Below, in pieces: positions 52,002 through 63,801 of a DNA stretch of 64,000 nucleotides; positions within the stretch are counted from its first letter, which is position 1; each line of letters opens with the position of its first letter. The stretch is taken from the NCBI RefSeq assembly GCF_932276165.1, contig NC_064011.1, positions 2,435,501-2,499,500 of the forward strand, in the 5' to 3' direction. Source of the DNA: Plutella xylostella. Taxonomy: Eukaryota; Arthropoda; Insecta; Lepidoptera; Plutellidae. The translations under genes and the position numbers were made by a program. The notes beneath the pieces were generated by a model. It had not been told where the DNA came from. It saw nothing but the letters and a program-made list of their open reading frames with translations, and made no database searches.

Positions 52002-52025
52002 GGTTCGACAGGATCTTTGGAGGAC
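52002..52025 (-). pseudogene. Acceptor-side fragment of receptor exon A
   Basis: The acceptor AATCCCACAG followed by PPKILSN in exon A's phase, then unrelated sequence. It complements the donor-side copies, which suggests whole-exon duplications that later lost their middles. Confidence 0.55.
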
Positions 52026-52029
52026 CTGT

Positions 52030-54017
52030 GGGATTTTACATGTTTTCGTACCGCCAAATAATAATAATAAATCTTTATTGAAAACAAGCAGAGTAAACAC
52101 AAATTATGAAAACCCTGACTCCGAAACTCACAAAATACCGTGATTTATTTTTAAATATCTAAAAATTACTACTAAAATCTCAGATACTCTTATGTTATTT
52201 GTAAGTAGGTATTATCATTAAACACAACACGCACATAACCTTTATAGACCACTCTATATATAATAAAGGGGCTGACATAAGGTTGACCGTTTTTGCCGTC
52301 CAAAGGTTATGCCCAAAAGTGTTTAAAATACAGATTTATCATTTTAGTTTAGGGCCCTTACTAGACTGTGAGTAAAACCTTTTTCACCCAAAACCATGGG
52401 GTAGAATTTTGTCAGTGCGCTAGCTGAAAGTGTAACTCAAGATAGTGAATTATGTGATACTCCGCTATTTGAAATTCGTAAGAAGCGTACTTTTTGATAT
52501 TTTTTTTAAATATCTAACGTAGTGTTTGTAAGATGACTAAGCTACACATTATAAGAATACAACATATGAAGAATGATGGAAATGTATCTCTTAAAAATAA
52601 AAAGTTTGATTGAATAAAGGAAAAACTATCAAGTTTCATAATATAACCTTCTTACTTCCTTAGCGTAGTACTTAAATAATTGTATGCAAGAATATGCAGG
52701 CATAAAATGTTTCATATAAAAAGGCACTTCACCCAAAAAAAATAATTCAAAAAGTACATTCCTGTACGGCTTGTACATAGACAAAATCTCACCCCGTCGT
52801 CTTTGTTCATATCGCAGGTTAACAAGTGGCAACAAAACCTTTAGATATATGACCCACGACCGTACATCACTGGTCAAAGGTCACATGTCAACCTTTGTAT
52901 GCTAATGTTAGGAGCTCAGCGTGAAAATGTTAATTATTGCTGAATTTTACAGTCAGGAATAGTTGGGCTTCGTACAGTCTGAGTTTAAGCTTTGGCGAGT
53001 TGTAATGAAATGAGATTGCATAAAATATACGCGAAAATGCACTGCAGTTTTGGACAGGGAGTGTCAAAGTGGAGGGTTGTAGGTTTGGCGTGTGTATTGA
53101 GTCTTATTTTTTTTTATAACAATCTTTAATTTAATGATTAGGTTAACGTATTAGATTTAATTTTTTGAATGAAATGAAATAAAATCGTTTATTTTTTCGA
53201 CGTAGAATATTACAATTACTTGTCAAAAGTCATAATATTACTCTACCACCATTTCACAAACATTTTTAAAACGAACAAACTGGTTGTTAAAATTAGTCTC
53301 CATTAGTTCTGTAAAAATTTTTTTTTCCTAAATTGCTAGGTAACTGTTAGGTTTCTTATTGAAATTAAATTAAGTCTTAGATTCTAGGTACCGAATGGTT
53401 CTAAAAATTGCAATTAGCACGACGAACAAAGTAACCAATCAGTTTCTCAAAAAAGCTTTTAAATACAGAAGTTATGTTATTTTCTTCAATTGACGACTAA
53501 AAAATATTTTGACTTTGTATCTCCTTAAATTATTTCTCGGGAAAAGCTTCAATTACTAGTTACTGTTCAAAGAATTCGTTCACAAAGTCTGGAAGCTCCG
53601 AAAGTGCGGATCGATACTGAAAGCTCACTTTGAGTAAGTCCCCTTTTACTAAGATATTATAAATTCTATTTATAGGGTTTCACTTATTCATTTGGCTGGG
53701 GTTTTAAGATGGGCCTTTTAAATGGTCTTATGTTTACCTTACTTATCGGTAAAGGCGTGTGGTAAAAATATGACTAAAGGGTAAAATACAAATGGTAATT
53801 GTTATTAAAATAAATTAATCACAATTAAAAATATTTACAAAAAAACACATATACTCGTAAGTACTGTACTACCACAAAAAACTTTAAACACTGTTTAACA
53901 AGTTTTTAAAACGAATTTTTACAGATTTTGTAGGCATTTGACAGCGCTAAGCACCTGATAAATACTGTCTAAGTTTTTGTGGTAAGGCCCTTAGACTAAA
54001 AATTAAAAATAAGATTA
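52030..54017. other. Receptor intron upstream of exon A, no gene
   Basis: Repeat-like ATAATAATAATAAATCTTTA at about 52068 and AT-rich sequence. I looked for further Ig exons and found none with matching splice sites. Confidence 0.4.
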
Positions 54018-54167
54018 AGTGCCAATTTCTCCATAGTCGCTTATCTAACCGACAGGGATTGATTTATAAATTAAACGTCTTCTCCATATAAAATTCATGA
54101 CAGATGTGTCAAAAGTCAACCACTACTCCCCGTTTATGCTCTAACCGACAATGGAGAAATTGGCACT
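54018..54167. mobile_element. Miniature TIR element, 150 bp
   Basis: The ends AGTGCCAATTTCTCCAT and ATGGAGAAATTGGCACT are exact inverted complements, and weaker pairing extends inwards (TCTAACCGACA). A half copy lies near 37687. Confidence 0.8.
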
Positions 54168-55690
54168 AAGTGTTTGTAGCAATTTAAAAAAATGAGCCTT
54201 CAGAATCGTCATCGTCATCAATGTTTTGATTAAAACAACCTGAACTGACCCAACTCTTAACAACCTATCTCTTCACACATAGACACACCGCACTCTCAGT
54301 ATAAAAGGGGCTTATCTCTAAATTTCACGATACTGAGTTACTGTCATAGAAAGACCGAAAAAGGTATGCTCTATCCGATGACCACGAAAACAGAGGCATT
54401 TTTATGATAGAATGAGAAATTCGATACTTCCGGCTCTATTATATCGTAAAACATCCTTCAATCATTAAATTATTTTAGTGTTAAATAGACCTTTCGAGAC
54501 TTAAAGCAATATTATTTAAAACAAAAACAGAATTAAAAAGGCCTAAGTATAAAATAGTCCTTCTAAAAGTATTGAGTTCAGAACAATAAAAGCTTAAGTA
54601 ATACTAGGTTTTTTTTTAAAAAAATATAAAATAATAATTAAAGCACTAGGCTTTACGTCTATTATATTAACAAAAAAAAGACATCCCAGGCTTCATGAAT
54701 AAAATATAACATAGTCCCATTTTCACCCATATTAGTTAAATCAATACTGTCAAAGTTGAAAATGAAAATTTCCGGATCATTTTTTGCGATTTGCCAACAA
54801 TTTAGTTTTTTGAATTACGCCTCTATTATCCTGAGGGTGCGACACATGAACAACTAAAACACCACTCATTCTCCCCATGTCAGCATTTTTCAAGCATTCG
54901 TGTTGTAGCTATGTTTTTAAAAGGCTCCCAGCCTATCACAACATCAACAAAATACAACGGAACATAACAGTTTTATCTACGATAGGCCGAGAGCCCCCGA
55001 CCTATGTGTCTAGATAAAGATCTTAGAATGAAAAATAGTTGCAGAAAGGGCGCTTAGCGCTTACACAAAAACTACTACATCGGGAGTAGGAAATTTGTTC
55101 GATAACATCTGTTGCAATGCTGCTGTTTCTAAAAATAAAACTATGTGCAGTTTAATTAAATTAGTCGTGAAAATAAATGATGTTTTTTCATCATGTTTTC
55201 ATCATATTATAAGTAAGTAGTATAACATATACTGTATTCATTCTTATTTGGCGAAAAAGGAAAACAATCTTTGTGTGTCTTTTTAATTAAAATACTATTA
55301 CTTCTCCTCTTTCGTCCATCGCTGCTCGGGAGCAGACGTGCGGCCAGTTTAACTTACAAAAATCAAATTTAACGCCACGTTAATTCAACCCCTAAATTAA
55401 ACAGTGTAAAGCTTAATTTCTATCAACAAACAAAAAGGCGCATCGGCCTGATCACTTCTGTGCACGGCGACCAGCGGCCGGCAGACCCGCGCCCGCGCCC
55501 CTCCTCACCGGACAAACGAGTTACGCGCACCGAGAGCACTGCAACGAAACTGATTTGTGCGACTCGCGCGCATACCTACACTTGGTGTCTAGAGCACTGC
55601 GCCGAATCAACTTCTACGAGTTATCTACCTACGGAAGGTGAAGAGGTACACTATATCAATTTAATTTCCTTGTACTACGCTTACATTAAA

Positions 55691-56569
55691 ATGGAACACT
55701 CTGCAAGTAAATCACTCTCTACTTCAAATATAAATTTGATCGGTGAAGGAGATACAACTCCTACTGGATATGTTACTAATAGGATCATTAAAAGAAAACG
55801 CAGCGAAGACAAATCTCTAGACTTTGAGAACTTCAAAGAGGAGATGAAAGAAATTATTAAATCTTTTATGGTGAAGCAAGAAAGCGAATCAAAGACCGTC
55901 AGTTCATCGATCAAGGATATTCGTCAGACGGTGATAAATATAGAAAGCTCATTGACATTTCTGAGTGCCCAAAATGAAGATTTAAAAAAGAAACTCGATA
56001 CTTTAGAGATAGAGAGAAGAAAGGATCGGGACTATATCTCAATTTTGGAGGATAGGCTTGAGGACTCGTTAAGACAAAATCGAAAAACATGCATTGAAAT
56101 AAAAAATGTACCTAACAAAGAAAATGAGACGAAAGAGGATCTTCTTCAACTAACGTCAGAACTGTCAAAAACTGTAAAGTGTGAAGACTTCTCAAAAAAT
56201 GCCGTCAAGGACATTTACAGAATAAAAACAAAAGAAAAGTCAAAAAACATAATCGTAGAACTCACCTCAACAATGATAAAGACAGATCTGATTGCTGCCT
56301 GTAAGAGCTATAACTACAAAAACAAGTCTGATAAATTATGTGCCAAACATCTGGGTTTTAAAGAAAAGGGTGAGACGCCGATCTACGTCTCAGAGCAGCT
56401 GACGCCCAAGGCGGCTCGTCTGTACTTTCTAGCTCGGGATCTCTCAAGAACGCAATCCTACAAGTTTTGCTGGACATCCTTCGGCAAAGTTTTTGTCAGA
56501 AAAGATGAAAAAACGCCCGTTATTCCTATCGTTAGTGAAGCCCAGATTCAAAAACTGTACCCTAAATGA
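55691..56569 (+). CDS. LINE ORF1, first tandem copy
   Basis: ATG at 55691 (MEHSASKSLSTSNINLIGEG), 292 residues. The frame is open further upstream, but only from a GTG and across a GC-rich 5' UTR. An N-terminal basic patch (IIKRKRSEDK), a coiled coil (FLSAQNEDLKKKLDTLEIER), and a C-terminal domain with TCIEIKNVPNKENETKEDLL, IYVSEQLTPKAARLYFLARD and KVFVRKDEKTP, the same fold type as ORF1 of the LINE at 34136. No zinc finger. Confidence 0.8.
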   Translation: MEHSASKSLSTSNINLIGEGDTTPTGYVTNRIIKRKRSEDKSLDFENFKEEMKEIIKSFMVKQESESKTVSSSIKDIRQTVINIESSLTFLSAQNEDLKKKLDTLEIERRKDRDYISILEDRLEDSLRQNRKTCIEIKNVPNKENETKEDLLQLTSELSKTVKCEDFSKNAVKDIYRIKTKEKSKNIIVELTSTMIKTDLIAACKSYNYKNKSDKLCAKHLGFKEKGETPIYVSEQLTPKAARLYFLARDLSRTQSYKFCWTSFGKVFVRKDEKTPVIPIVSEAQIQKLYPK

Positions 56570-57665
56570 CTAGACCTATTAAGAAAATGTTTGCTACTGA
56601 CTATCTTACAACTTGCCTCTATCAACTATGTCAAAACACAAACATACAATGTAACACACACACCAAAATTACACACAAACTTACAGTCAAAACACTCCGT
56701 CGTATACTCACACACAATAACACACCACCTTTTACACTCACAGTACATAAAATGCATCAGTAGATTTGCCAACAATTTAGTTTTTTGAATTACGCCTCTA
56801 TTATCCTGAGGGTGCGACACATGAACAACTAAAACACCACTCATTCTCCCCATGTCAGCATTTTTCAAGCATTCGTGTTGTAGCTATGTTTTTAAAAGGC
56901 TCCCAGCCTATCACAACATCAACAAAATACAACGGAACATAACAGTTTTATCTACGATAGGCCGAGAGCCCCCGACCTATGTGTCTAGATAAAGATCTTA
57001 GAATGAAAAATAGTTGCAGAAAGGGCGCTTAGCGCTTACACAAAAACTACTACATCGGGAGTAGGAAATTTGTTCGATAACATCTGTTGCAATGCTGCTG
57101 TTTCTAAAAATAAAACTATGTGCAGTTTAATTAAATTAGTCGTGAAAATAAATGATGTTTTTTCATCATGTTTTCATCATATTATAAGTAAGTAGTATAA
57201 CATATACTGTATTCATTCTTATTTGGCGAAAAAGGAAAACAATCTTTGTGTGTCTTTTTAATTAAAATACTATTACTTCTCCTCTTTCGTCCATCGCTGC
57301 TCGGGAGCAGACGTGCGGCCAGTTTAACTTACAAAAATCAAATTTAACGCCACGTTAATTCAACCCCTAAATTAAACAGTGTAAAGCTTAATTTCTATCA
57401 ACAAACAAAAAGGCGCATCGGCCTGATCACTTCTGTGCACGGCGACCAGCGGCCGGCAGACCCGCGCCCGCGCCCCTCCTCACCGGACAAACGAGTTACG
57501 CGCACCGAGAGCACTGCAACGAAACTGATTTGTGCGACTCGCGCGCATACCTACACTTGGTGTCTAGAGCACTGCGCCGAATCAACTTCTACGAGTTATC
57601 TACCTACGGAAGGTGAAGAGGTACACTATATCAATTTAATTTCCTTGTACTACGCTTACATTAAA

Positions 57666-58544
57666 ATGGAACACTCTGCAAGTAAATCACTCTCTACTTC
57701 AAATATAAATTTGATCGGTGAAGGAGATACAACTCCTACTGGATATGTTACTAATAGGATCATTAAAAGAAAACGCAGCGAAGACAAATCTCTAGACTTT
57801 GAGAACTTCAAAGAGGAGATGAAAGAAATTATTAAATCTTTTATGGTGAAGCAAGAAAGCGAATCAAAGACCGTCAGTTCATCGATCAAGGATATTCGTC
57901 AGACGGTGATAAATATAGAAAGCTCATTGACATTTCTGAGTGCCCAAAATGAAGATTTAAAAAAGAAACTCGATACTTTAGAGATAGAGAGAAGAAAGGA
58001 TCGGGACTATATCTCAATTTTGGAGGATAGGCTTGAGGACTCGTTAAGACAAAATCGAAAAACATGCATTGAAATAAAAAATGTACCTAACAAAGAAAAT
58101 GAGACGAAAGAGGATCTTCTTCAACTAACGTCAGAACTGTCAAAAACTGTAAAGTGTGAAGACTTCTCAAAAAATGCCGTCAAGGACATTTACAGAATAA
58201 AAACAAAAGAAAAGTCAAAAAACATAATCGTAGAACTCACCTCAACAATGATAAAGACAGATCTGATTGCTGCCTGTAAGAGCTATAACTACAAAAACAA
58301 GTCTGATAAATTATGTGCCAAACATCTGGGTTTTAAAGAAAAGGGTGAGACGCCGATCTACGTCTCAGAGCAGCTGACGCCCAAGGCGGCTCGTCTGTAC
58401 TTTCTAGCTCGGGATCTCTCAAGAACGCAATCCTACAAGTTTTGCTGGACATCCTTCGGCAAAGTTTTTGTCAGAAAAGATGAAAAAACGCCCGTTATTC
58501 CTATCGTTAGTGAAGCCCAGATTCAAAAACTGTACCCTAAATGA
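57666..58544 (+). CDS. LINE ORF1, second tandem copy
   Basis: The protein is identical to the first copy. This copy leads directly into ORF2, 265 nt downstream, and is the one in the normal position. The only change I noticed nearby is a C to A 6 nt after the stop codon. Confidence 0.8.
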   Translation: MEHSASKSLSTSNINLIGEGDTTPTGYVTNRIIKRKRSEDKSLDFENFKEEMKEIIKSFMVKQESESKTVSSSIKDIRQTVINIESSLTFLSAQNEDLKKKLDTLEIERRKDRDYISILEDRLEDSLRQNRKTCIEIKNVPNKENETKEDLLQLTSELSKTVKCEDFSKNAVKDIYRIKTKEKSKNIIVELTSTMIKTDLIAACKSYNYKNKSDKLCAKHLGFKEKGETPIYVSEQLTPKAARLYFLARDLSRTQSYKFCWTSFGKVFVRKDEKTPVIPIVSEAQIQKLYPK

Positions 58545-58809
58545 CTAGACATATTAAGAAAATGTTTGCTACTGACTATCTTACAACTTGCCTCTATCAA
58601 CTATGTCAAAACACAAACATACAATGTAACACACACACCAAAATTACACACAAACTTACAGTCAAAACACTCCGTCGTATACTCACACACAATAACACAC
58701 CACCTTTTACACTCACAGTACATAAAGTGTCAGTTGATCAAGAAAACACAAAAAAATACGGAAATGATTTCCCCTATAAACAGCAACAAACTAAAAACTA
58801 CTATTGTCC

Positions 58810-60573
58810 ATGGCTAGCTCGCTACTTAATTTAAATGAAATAGACCAAATTGAAATAGCTCGGAGTATTCAGTGCAACATAGAGGATCTTACGCAAAGAA
58901 TATCTATCAAAGAGAATGATCTAAATATACTATGTCAGAATATAAGAAGTATTTATGCAAACATCGATGAAATAAGTTTAAGTTTAAATATTCTAAGCGA
59001 TACACCAGACTTAATCATTCTAACCGAATGCCGTCTGGACTCTGACAAACCTACTCCATCTTTGAAAGGTTATATTACTTATGAAACCACCCGCCACCTT
59101 AATCAAAATGACGGTGTTGTCGTATATATAAAAAATAATATTATTGTAATAAATATAAAAGAAATCAACTTGGAACATGCATCATGTATTCAGATTGATA
59201 CATATAACTCTGTCATTCTTGGAATTTACCGCTCCCCATCAAACAAAAATGCTGATAATTTCATACATTCTCTGGATTCACATCTAAAATCTCTTAAGTT
59301 CAACAAAAACATAATTATTACAGGTGACATAAATATTAATCTAATTCCAAAAGAAAACGAACAAACCTATGACAGTAAAAATAGAGATAGTTATCTTGAC
59401 ATGCTCTCTTTTCACGGTATAATGGCAGGTCACAACTACCCAACAAGATATGGAAACTGCTTAGATCACTTTATGCTAAGAATTGAAAAGAGAATCATGT
59501 CTGCACATATAGCTATTTTAAATACTACAATAACCGACCATTCAATGATATTTCTTAACTTATCTCAAAATATTTTAAAAAACAGATGTAATAAAATTAA
59601 AACTGTAACAGATTTTAACAAGGCACTTAATATTCTCGCTGAAAAAAACTTACCAGAACTACTATACTGTAACGACCCAAACTCTGTTATAGAACAACTA
59701 GTAGCTAAACTTACTCAATCTTTGCGTGAAAGCACCACAACTCTTAAAGTTTCTAAAAAGAACAGAATAATAAAACCATGGATCACACCAGGCATATTGA
59801 GATGCATCAGACATAGGAATACTTTACAAAAAAACCTACATAAAGAACCACACAACGAAATCCTAAAAATAAGTTATAAAAGATATCGCAACTATTGCAA
59901 CAATTTAATAAAAAAATTAAAACGAAACTATGACAGGAACCAACTACAAAATTCAACCAAAAACAATAAATTACTCTGGAAAAGCATTAAATCAATTTCA
60001 AATTTAAATAAAGTTAAAACAGAAAGTAAAAAGTTACTAAACATAAAATCAACTCCGTCTGAGTCAGTCAACTACGTAAATGATTATTTCGCAAACATTG
60101 GAAAAAAACTAGCCGAAGATATTGTTTCTACTTGTAAGGAGAATACACCACCAACTTACCGAGAAACATCAAATAAGCAGCCTAACTCCTTTGTTCTCTT
60201 AGAAACTGACGTCCAAGAAGTACACAATATACTTATGAGTCTTAGGTCAGACAGTTCCCCAGGTTGGGATAACATCCCAGTAAAGTTTCTGAAGTTAGCC
60301 AAGTGCCATGTTGTGCCTGTTATTTCTCATCTTGCCAACTTGTGCTTTACTCTCGGTGTCTTCCCTTGTGCTCTCAAACAGTCAATTATTACACCAGTGC
60401 ATAAGGGTGGGGATACAGGCGATGTCGGTAATTATAGACCCATATCAGTTCTTCCATCTATCTCCAAAATTGTAGAAAAATTAATTAATAATAGACTCAT
60501 GATGTATCTGAACAAATACAACATACTATCAGATTCACAATATGGGTTTCGAACTGGCCAACACTGTTTCTAG
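58810..60573 (+). pseudogene. LINE ORF2, endonuclease and N-terminal RT
   Basis: ATG at 58810. The APE endonuclease has LNILCQNIRSIYANIDE, LIILTECRLDSD, IITGDININL and TDHSMIFLNL. RT begins DSSPGWDNIPVKFLK, VGNYRPISVLPSISKIVEK and SQYGFRTG. It then breaks at TGQHCF and a stop: the segment with RT motif A (the first catalytic Asp) and motif B is deleted, roughly 0.3 kb. Confidence 0.8.
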
Positions 60574-61485
60574 TTTACATAAATGATTTGTGTAACCTTA
60601 ATATAAAAAACGGGAAAATATTCTCTTATGCTGATGACACCGCGGTGGTACTTTCTGGCACAAACTGGGAGGAAACACGGCAAGATGCTGAAAAATGTTT
60701 AAGTAAAATATTGAAATGGCTAAATTCATCCCTACTAACTTTAAATGCACTAAAAACATATTACATATGCTTCACTATGTACAATCGAACACAACCTAAA
60801 AACGACTTCGTTGTGAAAATACACAGTTGTAGCATGTCTAAGGAAGATCCTATCTGCAATTGTGTTATAATCAATAAAGTTTCCACCGTTAAATATTTGG
60901 GAGTCATGATAGACCAGAGATTGACATGGTTTGCACAAATTGACCTGATCAGCTCCAGAACAAGGAAATTGATATGGATATTTAAGAATTTGAGACATGT
61001 GGCTCCGCCAATACTACTAAAAAACATATACTTTGCTCTAGCCCAATCTATATTAACCTATTGTTTATCCGTCTGGGGTGGAGCAACAAAAACCAAATTC
61101 CTACAAATAGAAAGATCACAAAGAGCTCTCATTAAAGTGATGTTTTTCAAACCGTACCGATTTGGTACACATGAACTCTATACCTTAAGTAATTTATTAA
61201 CGGTTAGAAAACTATTATGTGCTTCAGGCAATCATAAGAAGACACAAACATACTGCATACGACTCGGACTTTTACAAAAAACGCAGAACAGATAAAGCTA
61301 TTGAGATAAAAACAACCAAATCCGCTTATGCCCAGAGACAATATACAAGTCAATCTGCTCATCTTTATAATTTAGCAAATAAAAGTCAAAATATTTATAA
61401 AACACTTTATTCAGACTGTAAAAAACTTGTTAAATTCTGGTTACAACCCAAAACATATGACGAAACGGAATCACTAATACAATAA
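60573..61485 (+). pseudogene. LINE ORF2, C-terminal RT part
   Basis: It resumes in another frame with PTLFLVYINDLCNL and FSYADDTAVVLSG (catalytic YADD), then VKYLGVMIDQRLTW and LTYCLSVWGGATK. A one-base frameshift near 61220 moves the rest to a third frame (LQAIIRRHKHTAYDSDFY) up to TAA at 61483. Non-functional. Confidence 0.8.
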
Positions 61486-61539
61486 AAAACAGGTTTTACT
61501 CATGTCTCCAAACACTCACACATTCATTCGCATACACAC

Positions 61540-61566
61540 ATACACACAAACACCCACACACACACA

Positions 61567-61625
<59 letters not shown>
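61540..61625. repeat. (CA)n microsatellite
   Basis: Long CACACA run with a few ACATAC interruptions, in the LINE 3' UTR, followed by GCATGCATGCATGCAT. Confidence 0.9.
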
Positions 61626-61627
<2 letters not shown>

Positions 61628-62000
61628 GCATGCATGCATGCATTGGATACATACCATAAACAACCAACATTTTATATTTTTTAATCTACGTTAGGTAATT
61701 AGTTAATTAATTTTGCATGCTAATAAAATTATATAATTATGTTAACAACAATATAAATCAACCTATTCATTTATAAGTAATTCATTAATATAAGGTACTA
61801 AGGTAATTTTGTAAAAAATTAGATCGTTAGTATTATCCATAAGTTAAATATTTTATTATTTTACCATTACGCGATGGATGTTAAGGAGCGGGGTCTTCTG
61901 GTACAGGTATTTCTTACTTAAAAGAAGGCCCCAGCCAACTCATATTTTTGAAATTTATGGTACTGCAATAAATATTTTTGATTTTTTTTTTTTTTTTTGA

Positions 62001-62324
62001 TTAAACAAATAAACTACTGCCAAAATAAATGGTTTAATTACGTTTTTGCTTGTAAGTATTTCATTTGTCGTTATGTTTTATTTTATAACTTAGTTTTTAA
62101 ATTAATTTAAATAAAAAGACACTCCAAGATTTCTCAAAATTTACGACAAGTAAGAAAAAATACATTATACATAGCTTAGATTCACACTCGTCATTAATTA
62201 GGTATCGGATCAATCGATTTATTTTCAATCACACCCCGTGTTATTACAACCAGCGTCAGCGTGCAATATTTAAGAATTTGATCACACTTGTTGCCTATTA
62301 TCCACTAAAGGTACTTATGTACCT
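62001..62324. other. No gene seen
   Basis: AT-rich sequence between the LINE 3' end and the next miniature element. Confidence 0.4.
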
Positions 62325-62505
62325 AAGCGTCCACCCATCAGTATGTACTATACCAATCGCATCGCACCAAATGAATTGTGATAAATGTGTGGAGAAACTT
62401 GTCATAAATGTGTGGACGCACTTGTGTGATTCTCTATACAAAGAATACTGAATATAATGCGTCCGTTGCGTAGGATGCCGAAAGAAGGACGCTCACCTTT
62501 AAACG
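62325..62505. mobile_element. Miniature element with AAGCGTCC ends
   Basis: Left ACCTAAGCGTCCACCCATC, right GATGCCGAAAGAAGGACGCT then CACCTT. Inside, GTGTGGACGCACTTGTGTGA matches the other copies (15950, 44535). Confidence 0.75.
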
Positions 62506-62852
62506 GCTCTTCTGTCCTAATTCCTTATTCCGAGGAAAAGATAAACGAAATTGCAATTCGGATGCACGGCTCAGATTAGATCTTAACGGATTTATTTCGG
62601 GGACAATCCACTTGTCTGGGCCAGAGGAGGTTAGAGGGTGAGTGCGCTAAATTCTACAGTTACTTTGTCTCTGTTACTTTACTAACATTAGTAGCCAGTA
62701 GATAGTTTGTCTACTTTACTACCACATACTAATAGCAGTAATGTTTTTCTAAACTACCCTAATTTTAAAACAGTAAGAATACTTATGATAAAAATGTTTA
62801 CATCTTTAGTTGGTAATCCTAATCCTAACTAATCCTAACTATCCTAATCCTA
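62506..62852. other. No gene seen; TCCTAACTAA mini-array at its end
   Basis: Ends with several TCCTAACTA/TCCTAATCC units (62814-62852), which repeat the first bases of the Helitron-like element that follows. Confidence 0.45.
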
Positions 62853-63075
62853 TCCTAACTAATATTATAAATGCGAAAGTAACTGTCTTTGTCTGTCTAT
62901 CTGTCTGTCTGTCTGTCTGTCTGTTACTCTTTCACGCCAAAACTACTGAACGGATTTGAATGAAAATTGGTATACACACTGTCTAGACCCTGGGAAAGAA
63001 CACAGGCTACTTTTTATCCCGGAATTCCCACGGGAAAACTTTTTAAGGCGAAGCGAAGCGCGCGGGAACAGCTAG
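62853..63075 (+). mobile_element. Helitron-like non-autonomous element
   Basis: Starts TCCTAACTAATATTATAAAT, has a (CTGT)n run and CTGAACGGATTTGAATGAAA, and ends GCGCGGGAACAGCTAG. Host A precedes and host T follows, with no duplication: the Helitron pattern 5' A/TC...CTAG/T 3'. Confidence 0.8.
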
Positions 63076-63629
63076 TATGTAATATCCTGATGCGCTGTTT
63101 AATGTACCTACTTCAATTTTCCGTTTAGGAGAAATTTAGTGCTATTGTTACTGTTTTTTTTTTTCATTATTCGCGAGTGTCTCATATTATTTAGGGCTTA
63201 AGTTCGTGCTTAGGTCAGACGGGAAAAACTAGAACTTAGACTACACAAAAACAAATCACATTAAGCTCGGAGTCCACCAATCACAAACTCTTAAAACACA
63301 CATAAAAACCGTCCACCATTACAGTATAAACTTCAATTTAGATAGTGGCTCTCCTTTCGTTGTTTTTCTTACGTTAATACTTTTAACGAACTTTTTTCTT
63401 AGGTCTTTAAATTATTTCAGGATCCAGTCGGTAAGTCCTTTAAGTCGTATAAAAGCAAGAGTCACGAAGGTTTTTATTTAGTTTTAATTCCTAAGGTTCT
63501 GAAAGAAGCTAAATAACTGGGCTTTGTTACGGTATCTCTGTAGTCTTAGATTAACGATATATGGACAAGATGGTGGTGTACCGAACTAAAACAAAGGAAG
63601 AAACTGACCGCATTTTGTTTATTGTTAAA
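63076..63629. other. No gene seen
   Basis: It opens with a second-hand repeat (ATATCCTGATGCGCTGTTTA, also seen at about 16166) and continues without recognisable features. Confidence 0.35.
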
Positions 63630-63801
63630 TCCTAATCCTAACAAATATTATAAATGCGAAAGTAACTGTGTCTGTTTGTCTGTTACTCTTTCACGCCTAA
63701 ACTACTGAACGGATTTAAATGAAATTTGGTACATAATATATATGGTCTAGAAACTGAGAAAGAACATAGGCTACTTTTTATCCCGGAATTCTCACAGCTA
63801 G
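63630..63801 (+). mobile_element. Helitron-like element, internally shortened
   Basis: Starts TCCTAATCCTAACAAATATT and ends CACAGCTAG between A and T; it lacks the GAAGCGAAGCG part found in the copy at 62853. Confidence 0.7.

Larger units (their letters stand above)
54788..62000 (+). mobile_element. Jockey-group LINE with tandemly duplicated 5' UTR and ORF1
   Basis: Layout: 5' UTR-ORF1 (54788-56752), an 11-nt filler, 5' UTR-ORF1 again (56763-58737), ORF2 (58810-61485), a (CA)n run, and a 3' end near CAATAAATATTTTTGA with a T-run. The offset between the two units is exactly 1,975 bp, and I noticed a single base difference (56575 versus 58550). ORF2 is broken by an internal deletion and a frameshift. 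Target duplications are not evident. Whether it lies in an upstream receptor intron depends on exons beyond 64,000. Confidence 0.8.

Noticed and set aside
56566..58834. Frames of 65-97 codons between LINE ORF1 and ORF2 (MTRPIKKMFATDYL and similar)
   Set aside because: Low-complexity His/Thr/Asn frames in a CACA-rich spacer; not a recognised third ORF.
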